Assembly: GCA_964571845.1 (NCBI GenBank)
Contig: CAZNDM010000099.1
Location: 1-13,327 of the forward strand
From: WFZT01 sp964571845
GTDB lineage: Bacteria; Hydrothermota; Hydrothermia; B15-G9; WFZT01
Reading direction: 5' to 3'
Length of the DNA stretch: 13,327 nt
The translations under genes and the position numbers were made by a program. The notes under the pieces are model-generated. The model was not told the DNA's origin. It was given only the letters and a program-made list of their open reading frames with translations, and searched no databases. This document shows positions 1 to 6,218 of the stretch, piece by piece (position 1 is the first letter of the stretch; every line of letters starts with the position of its first letter).

Positions 1-235
1 CCATCCCACCTGCAGTAGTTCATCCCCATCTCAAAAAGTGGGAGGAGTGATACTCAAAATCTCCTTCCACAAAAATAGGAGGAATCACACTCACTCCCTT
101 CCACATGCAGGAGTTCACTTACAGCCTCCCATCCCACAAAGTGGATTGGATCACGTTCAACCTCCCTTCCCGCCTTGCGAGAGGGACCACATCCAACCTC
201 CCCTCCCGCTTCACCTTAGAAATCACATTCACTCC

Positions 236-258
236 TCCCTCCCGCTTCGCGGGAGGGA
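236..258. repeat. Perfect stem-loop, 10-bp arms, TTC loop
   Basis: The left arm TCCCTCCCGC pairs exactly with GCGGGAGGGA across a three-base loop. It is the core of the penultimate unit of the 36-bp array. No U-tract follows on either strand, so it does not look like an intrinsic terminator. Confidence 0.8.
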
Positions 259-270
259 CCACACTCATTC

Positions 271-295
271 TCCCCTCCCGCTGCGCGGGAGGGGA
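271..295. repeat. Perfect stem-loop, 11-bp arms, TGC loop
   Basis: TCCCCTCCCGC pairs exactly with GCGGGAGGGGA across a TGC loop. It is the last and most perfect unit of the array. Its tail changes from the ACCACACTCA type to GATTAAGGGGAGGG, which resembles the tail of dispersed G-rich palindromic repeats seen in many bacterial genomes. That resemblance is from general familiarity, not a search. Confidence 0.8.
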
Positions 296-347
296 TTAAG
301 GGGAGGGTATCCCGTCAGATTTACCCCTCTTGCCCCCTCCTTTATCC

Positions 348-420
348 TCCCTCACAACATTCCATGTTGCAGGGGATTGAAGGCGAGTCCTCCACACGCT
401 GATGCAGCGGAGGAGATTAG
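348..420. repeat. Two divergent hairpin units with GATT(A/G)-type tails
   Basis: The first unit has CAACAT (355-360) and ATGTTG (364-369) around a TCC loop, then the tail GGGGATTGAAGG. The second has TCCTCC (388-393) pairing with GGAGGA (409-414), with GCT/AGC inside, then the tail GGAGATTAGAG. The stems differ in sequence, but the tails match the GGGGATTAAGG tail of the hairpin at 271-295. They therefore look like further, more diverged copies of the same element. Confidence 0.5.
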
Positions 421-477
421 AGAAGAGCCCATCCCAACGGCACTGAAAAGTAATCCTCTCACAAACCGCTCCGTAGT

Positions 478-534
478 ATGGAAGTATGACTTCCATCAGA
501 TATTCGTCTCGTGGGAGAGGTAGAAATCTCCCAC
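478..534. repeat. Two perfect stem-loops upstream of the LOG-like gene
   Basis: ATGGAAG (478-484) and CTTCCAT (490-496) surround a five-base loop. GTGGGAGA (511-518) and TCTCCCAC (527-534) surround an eight-base loop. Neither is followed by a T-run. They lie 130-185 bases before the start codon at 662. The second has the GGGAG/CTCCC flavour of the array to the left, so it may be another diverged copy. The rest of 535-661 shows no gene, RNA or confident promoter. Confidence 0.5.
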
Positions 535-661
535 CTCGCAGCCGAACACGCTGTCACAGAGGGAATTAAAGATTTCATCTCCATCTTTCCCCTGAGTAAC
601 TTTTTGAGCAACTTACTTTCAGAATATTGAATGTAACCTATCTTCGACTTAAGATTTACCC

Positions 662-1132
662 ATGTATCGGATAATTTCAGTGATCGGACCCTCAGAACCT
701 TCCCAGAAGGAATACGAAGTCGCATACGAAATAGGAAAGTATCTGGCATCCAGGGGTTTTGTGGTTGCAACTGGCGGCAAATCCGGGATTATGGAAGCGG
801 CATTGAAAGGAGCCAGAGAGGCAGGAGGCATCACTCTGGGAATACTGCCAGAGGGAGAAAATACTTATGCCAACAGGTATGTTGACATCCCGATAGCCAC
901 GGGGATACAGGAGATCAGAAACTTTGTACTCGTAAATACGGGTATGGTCGTTGTCTCAGTCGGAATATCCGAGGGCACGATGATAGAGATTGCCTATGCC
1001 CTGAAAATGGGAAAAACACTTTTTGCTTACAATCTGCCGGAGATAAAAGGACTTTTTGAGGATGGACGCATCATCAGGTTCAAAAGCGTCCAGGAATTTA
1101 TCGAGGAATTTCAAAATTTTCTGGAGGTTTGA
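662..1132 (+). CDS. TIGR00725/LOG-like Rossmann-fold nucleotide-binding protein
   Basis: This 156-residue protein has the fold of the LOG/SLOG group (lysine-decarboxylase-like and DprA-like Rossmann proteins). An initial strand IISVIGPS is followed by the glycine-rich GG-SGIMEAA motif (residues 38-46), then ILPEG (61-65), an RN pair at 86-87 and GTMIEIAYAL near 105-114. The TIGR00725 subgroup is known only as putative nucleotide-binding proteins. Cytokinin-type LOG enzymes carry a PGGxGT motif; here the matching stretch reads SEGT, so phosphoribohydrolase activity should not be assumed. The length is normal for the subgroup. The start ATG has no clear Shine-Dalgarno sequence, but it directly precedes the first beta strand. 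The stop is one base before the next gene, implying co-transcription and translational coupling with the M24 peptidase. Family call is firm; cellular role is unknown. Confidence 0.85.
   Translation: MYRIISVIGPSEPSQKEYEVAYEIGKYLASRGFVVATGGKSGIMEAALKGAREAGGITLGILPEGENTYANRYVDIPIATGIQEIRNFVLVNTGMVVVSVGISEGTMIEIAYALKMGKTLFAYNLPEIKGLFEDGRIIRFKSVQEFIEEFQNFLEV
1123..1127 (+). promoter_or_regulatory. Shine-Dalgarno GGAGG deciding the M24 peptidase start
   Basis: GGAGG lies inside the last codons of the LOG-like gene, six bases before ATG 1134. It favours that ATG over an in-frame ATG at 1056, which would bury 26 extra codons in the upstream gene and add residues that family members lack. Confidence 0.8.
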
Positions 1133-1133
1133 T

Positions 1134-2318
1134 ATGAAATGGGTGCCTGAATCTGAAATAAAGGGGAGGATCGAGAATCTGAAATCCAGGATGGATGAAG
1201 TGGACGCAGTTCTCATCCTCCAGAATGTTGACATGTTTTACTTTTCCGGAACTGTCCAGCAGGGTTTTATTTTTATTCCAAAGCATGGGGACCCTCTTTT
1301 CTTTGTTCGCAGAATACCTGAAAGGGCGAGAGAAGAAACTCCTCTTGAAGTTGTGCCTATCAGGGGCCTCCGCGACGCAGGTAAAATCGTTCAGGATTTC
1401 CATGTCAACAGGGTGGGATTTGAATTTGATGTCGTCCCCGTGGCAGTCTATAGACGATATCTAAAGATGTTTGGAGACGCAGAAGCCGTGGACATTTCAG
1501 GGATAGTGAGAGATCTGAGGAAAATAAAATCCCCGTTTGAGCAGGAAAAGATTAAAAAGGCTGCGACAATAACAGCAGAGGTACTTGAGGAAGTGAAACT
1601 TCACCTGAAGAAAGGCATGACCGAGTGGGAACTGATCAGTTTGATCGAATACCTGGCGAAACTGAAGGGACATCTTGGACCCACAAGGATGAGGTCTTTT
1701 GGTCAGGAACTCTTCTTTGGACATGTGCTATCAGATACAAGTGGTGGTGTATCAGCCTTCGCCGATGCTCCGACTGGCGGCTTTGGTTTTCATCCAACCC
1801 TCGGTCATGGTGCAACAAACAGACAACTAAGAGAGAATACTCCCATTGATGTGGACTTCATGGTGAATTTTGAGGGTTACCTCTCGGATCAGACCAGGAT
1901 CTTTGCTATCGGGAAGATACCGGATGAATTTGAAAAGGCTTACGAGTTTACGAGAAACCTGCTTTATGAGCTGGAGGGTATGATAAAACCCGGTGTGCTG
2001 GCGTCTGAAATTTACAACCACGCTGTGAACAGGGCGGAAGAAAGTGGTTACGGAGAAAATTTCATGGGCTATGGTCCCTACAGGGTGAGTTTTGTGGGAC
2101 ACGGTGTGGGTCTCGAAGTGGACGAATACCCTTTTATTGCCCGCGGATTTGATATGCCGCTTGAGCCGGGAATGGTCTTTGCACTTGAGCCCAAGCTCAT
2201 ATTCCCCGGCAAAGGAATGGTAGGCATTGAAAACACTTACCTGGTTACTGAAAAAGGATTCAAAAAACTAACATTTTCTGACGAAGACATACATTATGTC
2301 AGATTTCAGGAGGGTTGA
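1134..2318 (+). CDS. M24-family metallopeptidase, Xaa-Pro peptidase type
   Basis: This 394-residue protein has a creatinase-type N-terminal domain (about residues 5-130) and a pita-bread catalytic domain (about 145-390). The five expected metal ligands can be placed: D241 and D252 (in GYLSDQTR), H323 (in GHGVGLE), E352 (in ALEPK) and E366 (in GIENTY). The 11- and 14-residue spacings match prolidase and aminopeptidase P. Family members cleave next to proline in peptides, usually with two Mn or Co ions, in the cytoplasm. Where many members read HExP after the catalytic His motif, this one reads DEYP (D330-E331), which may shift specificity. Whether it is an aminopeptidase P, a dipeptidase or another M24 type cannot be settled from sequence. 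It follows the LOG-like gene by one base and ends 12 bases from the convergent mrdA. Confidence 0.9.
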   Translation: MKWVPESEIKGRIENLKSRMDEVDAVLILQNVDMFYFSGTVQQGFIFIPKHGDPLFFVRRIPERAREETPLEVVPIRGLRDAGKIVQDFHVNRVGFEFDVVPVAVYRRYLKMFGDAEAVDISGIVRDLRKIKSPFEQEKIKKAATITAEVLEEVKLHLKKGMTEWELISLIEYLAKLKGHLGPTRMRSFGQELFFGHVLSDTSGGVSAFADAPTGGFGFHPTLGHGATNRQLRENTPIDVDFMVNFEGYLSDQTRIFAIGKIPDEFEKAYEFTRNLLYELEGMIKPGVLASEIYNHAVNRAEESGYGENFMGYGPYRVSFVGHGVGLEVDEYPFIARGFDMPLEPGMVFALEPKLIFPGKGMVGIENTYLVTEKGFKKLTFSDEDIHYVRFQEG

Positions 2319-2330
2319 ATAATCTGAGCT

Positions 2331-4052
2331 TTATCTGGACGATGCAATTCGGGAGGCAAAGTATCTTTCGATGATTTTCCTGGCAACAGGTGCTACACTA
2401 CTTCCGTGTTCCCCGTGCTCGACGACGACGGTTACAACGATCTCAGGATCGTCGTAAGGGGCAAAAGCTGTAAAAAGTGCGTGGTCTTTACCATGGGGGT
2501 TCTGCGAAGTCCCTGTTTTACCCGCATAAACAACCATGTCTGACCTCGAAGCATAGGCAGTGCCACCCTGTTCATTTACAACGAGCCACATGCCCCTTTT
2601 AACGGATCTAAAGTAATCCTTCTTCACATTCCATCTCAAGGTATCCACGCGATTGACACACCTGCTGTCGCACTTGAGAAGAAGGTGAGGCGACGGCAGA
2701 ACGCCATCTCCTGCAATGAGACCCGTGAGGACCGCAATTTTAAGCGGTGTCAGGAGAATTTCACCCTGCCCTATTGAGAGGTTTAGCACATTTCCGGGAC
2801 CAAAGCCATTTTCTCCGTATCTCGCGACATACCATCCACTATCAGGTACGAAGCTCGGGACCTCTCCGGGGAGGTCGATTCCTGTCCTGCCTCCGATGTT
2901 GAACTCCTGAAGTAATTTCAAAAACCTACCAAAACCTATTCTCAGACCGAGTTGATAGAAATAAACATCACATGACTTCTGGATAGCGTGAGGCAGATCG
3001 AGTGAGCCGTGACCGGGTTTGAACCAGCAACCCCAGGTCCTTCTGCCAAATCTGTAGTAACCCGGACAGGAAAATACTGTATTTTCTGAAACTGCTTCAA
3101 CCTGAAGTGCAAATAACGCAGATACAGGCTTAAAAGTTGATCCGGGGGGATACAGACCCGAGATTGCCCTATCGAGGAGGGGTCGCGTCTTATCGTTGAT
3201 CAGCTTTTTCCAGAGTTTTAGAGGAATGCCCGTTGAAAATGTGTTGGCATCAAAGTAGGGCTTGGAATAGAGTGCAAGAACCTCTCCTGTTTTAATGTTC
3301 AGTACAACGACGGCACCCATCCTGTATTTTTCCATTATCGTGTCGATGTACAGCTGGAGCGGCGCGTCAATGGTCAGGTATATGTCTTTCCCATTTACAG
3401 GTTCAATGGGAGGCACGGGATCCTCCTTTATCAAATGACCTGTTACATCCACCATGAAGAAACGGGTGCCAAATTTTCCACGGAGAATGTCGTTATAAAA
3501 CTTCTCAACTCCTCTTTTCCCTATGGTTTCCCCCGGTTTAAGCGTGCTATCCCTTTTTATCTCTTCTGGTGTCACCTCGCCTGTGTACCCCGTTACATGA
3601 GAGAGGGGACCTGCAAAATGGTAGTATCTTTCCGGAACTGCCCCTATAACAAAGTACGGGAATTTATCCCTCTGTTCTTCGAGTTTCACGATGTCTTTCA
3701 GGGAAAGATCCTTCAAAACCGGATAGGAAAGGAGCTTTCTGTAAAGGCTATCCACATTGGTTTTCAGACCGATGATGTCGAGCAAATTTTTAAGCTCATT
3801 TTTCTTTAGCCCGTCTTTCAGGATAAAAACGGCAAAACCCGGTTTCCAGTCAGCAAGAACAATGCCATTTCTATCAAGGATTCTACCCCTTTTGTACGGT
3901 ATCCTTATGGACTTCAAAAAGTTTCTCTGTGCCATGCTGAGAAACTTTTCGTGTTCCACAATCTGGATGTGGTAGAGTCTTGCAAGCAGGATTGAGAAAA
4001 CGGCGACGGTTACGGTAACAAAAATCCAGATCCTTAACTTTTCCGTAACCAT
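2331..4052 (-). CDS. mrdA: Penicillin-binding protein 2, elongasome transpeptidase
   Basis: This 573-residue class B PBP cross-links peptidoglycan during lateral wall growth, with MreBCD and a SEDS glycosyltransferase. One membrane anchor lies at about residues 7-26, followed by the class B signature GRILDRNG (56-63) and the dimerization/pedestal region. The transpeptidase domain has the active-site tetrad S305-TFK308, S360-C-D362 (the SxD variant common in PBP2) and K512-TGT. All catalytic motifs are present and the length is slightly below E. coli PBP2. The start ATG (4050-4052) overlaps the end of mreD by 19 bases and has only a weak GAG upstream, so coupling to mreD translation is likely. 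It is the last gene of the leftward run. The usual partner rodA is not next to it; the convergent peptidase gene is. Confidence 0.95.
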   Translation of the reverse strand: MVTEKLRIWIFVTVTVAVFSILLARLYHIQIVEHEKFLSMAQRNFLKSIRIPYKRGRILDRNGIVLADWKPGFAVFILKDGLKKNELKNLLDIIGLKTNVDSLYRKLLSYPVLKDLSLKDIVKLEEQRDKFPYFVIGAVPERYYHFAGPLSHVTGYTGEVTPEEIKRDSTLKPGETIGKRGVEKFYNDILRGKFGTRFFMVDVTGHLIKEDPVPPIEPVNGKDIYLTIDAPLQLYIDTIMEKYRMGAVVVLNIKTGEVLALYSKPYFDANTFSTGIPLKLWKKLINDKTRPLLDRAISGLYPPGSTFKPVSALFALQVEAVSENTVFSCPGYYRFGRRTWGCWFKPGHGSLDLPHAIQKSCDVYFYQLGLRIGFGRFLKLLQEFNIGGRTGIDLPGEVPSFVPDSGWYVARYGENGFGPGNVLNLSIGQGEILLTPLKIAVLTGLIAGDGVLPSPHLLLKCDSRCVNRVDTLRWNVKKDYFRSVKRGMWLVVNEQGGTAYASRSDMVVYAGKTGTSQNPHGKDHALFTAFAPYDDPEIVVTVVVEHGEHGSSVAPVARKIIERYFASRIASSR

Positions 4053-4465
4053 AGCTCAACGACGGTGGTAAATACGATGGTGAGTAAAATTGCCCTTAGA
4101 TAGTCAGTGGAGATTCCGAGCTGGTTGGCGTAAAGGTAAGCCACATAGTAGAGGACAACTGACACGGTGAAGAATGCGATTTTTGGAATGAGCAGAGATG
4201 CGTTGACAAATGTCCTGTAAATGAGTGCGCCTGCTCCGGCAACTGTGAAGAGAAGTGGAGATATCCAGGGAATATCGATGTACAGTCCATCTCTTAGAAT
4301 CCCCGCGGCGAGAGCCACGGGACCCACCCAGCGCGGCTCAATGTGGAATATAAGGGGCAGAAGGAAGATTAATACAGGATCCGGAAGCCAGATAAAGGTT
4401 ACCTTTGCCCTGATTGCCGATGAAACGAGTAAAAGTATGAGTAAGATCACTGATTTTCTCTTCAT
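4034..4465 (-). CDS. mreD: Rod shape-determining membrane protein MreD
   Basis: This small (143 residues), very hydrophobic protein has about five or six predicted membrane segments (roughly 5-20, 27-42, 46-60, 68-85, 92-112 and 120-138) and basic ends. MreD sequences are poorly conserved, so the call rests on size, hydrophobicity and its position between mreC and mrdA, which is the classic order. It bridges MreC, PBP2 and RodA in the elongation complex at the inner membrane. Its ATG overlaps the mreC stop as ATGA (4462-4465). The internal motif GILRDGLY near residues 55-62 resembles the conserved G-x-x-x-D/E-x-x loop of MreD proteins; that comparison is from memory. Confidence 0.85.
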   Translation of the reverse strand: MKRKSVILLILLLVSSAIRAKVTFIWLPDPVLIFLLPLIFHIEPRWVGPVALAAGILRDGLYIDIPWISPLLFTVAGAGALIYRTFVNASLLIPKIAFFTVSVVLYYVAYLYANQLGISTDYLRAILLTIVFTTVVELWLRKS

Positions 4466-5166
4466 CTCAGAATGCCAAAGAGTCCGGTGGATGAGAAATC
4501 CCAGAAGGGCTTTACGAAAATACGATGGAAGAACCCGTCCGACTCCTCCACCTTCTCGATCTTACCGACAGGAATGCCGCCTCTGATGATCCCGATCCCC
4601 GATGTTAGGAGGGTATCACCCGGTTCAACATCAGCCCAAACAGGGACATAGAGCATCTCGGGACGGATACCTCCTGCAAGAACACCGACGACCCCTGTTC
4701 TGCTGTCCGTTACACCCACACGGAAGTTCTCGTTGTAAAGTGTCATCACAAAGGACAACCTGTCCGTAGTGTAGTAAACTTTGCCCACGAGACTCCCCCT
4801 GTAAACAACTGGTTGACCGTATCTGACCCCGTTGTCCTTTCCTCTATCAAGAGTAATTTTCTGAACCTGACCAAAGGGGTCAAAGTAAAGTGCCCTGGCA
4901 ACGATTACAGTTGAATCGAGGCCCGACTTCCAGAGTTGATAGATCTCACGCCTGTTTTTCTCCTCAATCTCCTCCATCGTCAGCAGGAGGAGCTCATTGA
5001 GCTTTGAGTACTCTCTGTGAAAGTAAAAAATCTCCTCTATGTACTTCTCTGCCTTCAGAACCGGGATGTAGATTGAGTCTGCAAGTACCGTATGCACAAA
5101 AACTTTAACAGGCTTTATAAAGAATATCAGGGAGACGAGGGGGAAAAACAGATATTTCCTGAACAT
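4462..5166 (-). CDS. mreC: Rod shape-determining protein MreC
   Basis: The protein has 234 residues from the preferred ATG at 5166. It is bitopic: a short N-terminal membrane segment (about 3-20), a helical, probably coiled-coil stretch (about 38-75), then the beta-rich domain with family hallmarks. These are TLDRGKDNGV near 104, a GSLVGKV block, TSG near 190 and GIPVGKI near 200. MreC forms periplasmic or extracytoplasmic filaments that activate PBP2. It is shorter than most (about 270-330 residues), mainly because the low-complexity C-terminal tail is missing. Start choice: a TTG at 5169 is in frame just before the ATG (TTGATG). The mreB stop TGA shares its last base with the ATG (TGATG), so ATG re-initiation is more likely. 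Confidence 0.93.
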   Translation of the reverse strand: MFRKYLFFPLVSLIFFIKPVKVFVHTVLADSIYIPVLKAEKYIEEIFYFHREYSKLNELLLLTMEEIEEKNRREIYQLWKSGLDSTVIVARALYFDPFGQVQKITLDRGKDNGVRYGQPVVYRGSLVGKVYYTTDRLSFVMTLYNENFRVGVTDSRTGVVGVLAGGIRPEMLYVPVWADVEPGDTLLTSGIGIIRGGIPVGKIEKVEESDGFFHRIFVKPFWDFSSTGLFGILR

Positions 5167-6218
5167 CAAAGGGAAATCAGCTTCTGAGGTTTAAGGAGTA
5201 CCTTCTCGTACTTATCGAGGTTCTCAAGTATTCTGCCAGCTCCGAGAGCCACACAGTCAAGAGGATTTTCAATCGTTTTAACATAAAGATTGGTCTCCTC
5301 CCTGATAAGCTCGTCAAGTCCTTTTATGAGAGAGCCTCCACCTGTGAGGTAAATTCCGCGATCAATAATATCAGAGACAAGCTCAGGAGGCGTTTTCTCA
5401 AGGGCATTTTTAATGGCATCAATTATCTGATTGACCGGACCCTTAAGCGCTTCCCTTATCTCGGACGAGGATATTTCAATCGTCTTCGGGTTGCCCGATA
5501 CGAGGTCCCTGCCCTTAACCTCCATTTTCTGCTCTTCAATCAATGGGAACACATTTCCAATCTCTTTTTTGACATTCTCAGCCGTCTGCTCACCAATGAT
5601 AACCCTGTATTTTTCACGCACATAATTGATTATTGCTTCGTCCATTTCGTCACCAGCCACACGGATTGATGTATTGGTAACGATACCGGATAGAGCGATA
5701 ACAGCGATCTCAGTCGTACCACCGCCAATGTCAACGATCATGTTGCCTGTTGGCTCATCAATGGGCAAGCCTATGCCAACAGCAGCGGCAACGGGTTCTG
5801 AAACGAGCAAAACCTCACGAGCACCTGCATTCTCTGCTGAGTCTTTAACAGCCCTTCGCTCGACCTCTGTTATACCCGATGGGACAGCTATAAGCACTTT
5901 GGGTCTGATGATGAGATTTTTCTTGAGAACCCGAGTAAGCATGGTATAGAGCATTTCCTGTACAAGTTCGAAATCAGCGATCACACCATCTTTCATGGGT
6001 CTTTTGGCAAGGATGTTGCCCGGAGTTTTACCGAGCATTCTCTTCGCCTCTTCTCCGATAGCAAGGGCTTTCCCTGTGGTCTTATCAACTGCCACAACAG
6101 AAGGTTCGCGCAGTACGATCCCCTTGCCTTTGACATAAATCAGAGTGTGAGCAGTACCGAGATCAACGGCGACCTCACTACCCCAGCCACGAAACAATTT
6201 TGAGAATATTCCGTTCAT
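5166..6218 (-). CDS. mreB: Actin-like rod shape-determining protein MreB
   Basis: This 350-residue bacterial actin polymerises under the inner membrane and positions the wall-elongation complex. It carries an amphipathic N-terminal membrane-binding helix (residues 1-12, with Phe, Leu and Trp on one face). The first phosphate loop DLGTAHT is at 19-25, connector EP at 141-142, second phosphate loop DIGGGTTE at 163-170 and adenosine motif TGGGS at 292-296. The length is normal, with a somewhat extended basic C-terminal tail. Its ATG overlaps the mutS stop as ATGA (6215-6218). A Shine-Dalgarno GGAG (6227-6230, complement) lies eight bases upstream, inside the end of mutS. It leads the mreB-mreC-mreD-mrdA block. 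Confidence 0.98.
   Translation of the reverse strand: MNGIFSKLFRGWGSEVAVDLGTAHTLIYVKGKGIVLREPSVVAVDKTTGKALAIGEEAKRMLGKTPGNILAKRPMKDGVIADFELVQEMLYTMLTRVLKKNLIIRPKVLIAVPSGITEVERRAVKDSAENAGAREVLLVSEPVAAAVGIGLPIDEPTGNMIVDIGGGTTEIAVIALSGIVTNTSIRVAGDEMDEAIINYVREKYRVIIGEQTAENVKKEIGNVFPLIEEQKMEVKGRDLVSGNPKTIEISSSEIREALKGPVNQIIDAIKNALEKTPPELVSDIIDRGIYLTGGGSLIKGLDELIREETNLYVKTIENPLDCVALGAGRILENLDKYEKVLLKPQKLISL

Larger units (their letters stand above)
1..300. repeat. Tandem array of ~36-bp hairpin-forming units
   Basis: About eight imperfect units begin near 24, 61, 94, 125, 161, 197, 234 and 270, and a partial one lies at 1-23. From 125 onward the spacing is 36-37 bases; the left units are 31-37. 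Each unit has a C-rich left arm (CCTCCC-type), a short middle, a G-rich right arm (GGGAGG-type) and a tail resembling ATCACACTCA. Because 36 is divisible by three, frames through the array show a 12-residue Pro/His-rich periodicity; I read this as a by-product, not a protein. Units are degenerate at the left and perfect inverted repeats at the right, so they may have spread from the right or decayed from the left. It is not a CRISPR array, since no constant repeat alternates with unique spacers. The function is unknown. Confidence 0.75.

Noticed and set aside
236..295. Intrinsic terminators
   Set aside because: The hairpins are strong, but neither strand has a following T-run, and the stems recur as part of a tandem array.
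1..300. CRISPR array
   Set aside because: The whole unit is semi-conserved and palindromic, there are no identical repeats separated by unique spacers, and no cas gene is present.
38..523. 161-codon plus-strand reading frame with a 12-residue Pro/His-rich repeat
   Set aside because: It is a by-product of the 36-bp DNA repeat. Another frame at 105-299 shows the same periodicity, there is no Shine-Dalgarno sequence, and the composition is not protein-like.
604..639. Promoter for the LOG-like gene (TTGAGC ... TATTGA)
   Set aside because: The spacing is only 15 bases and the -10 match is poor. Alternatives in the same stretch are equally weak.
1056..1133. Longer N-terminus for the M24 peptidase
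   Set aside because: It would lie within the LOG-like gene. A strong GGAGG sits six bases before ATG 1134, where family homology begins.
5626..5949. 107-codon plus-strand reading frame antisense to mreB
   Set aside because: It is a shadow of mreB. The product is low-complexity, Ser/Pro/Thr-rich, and has no family features.
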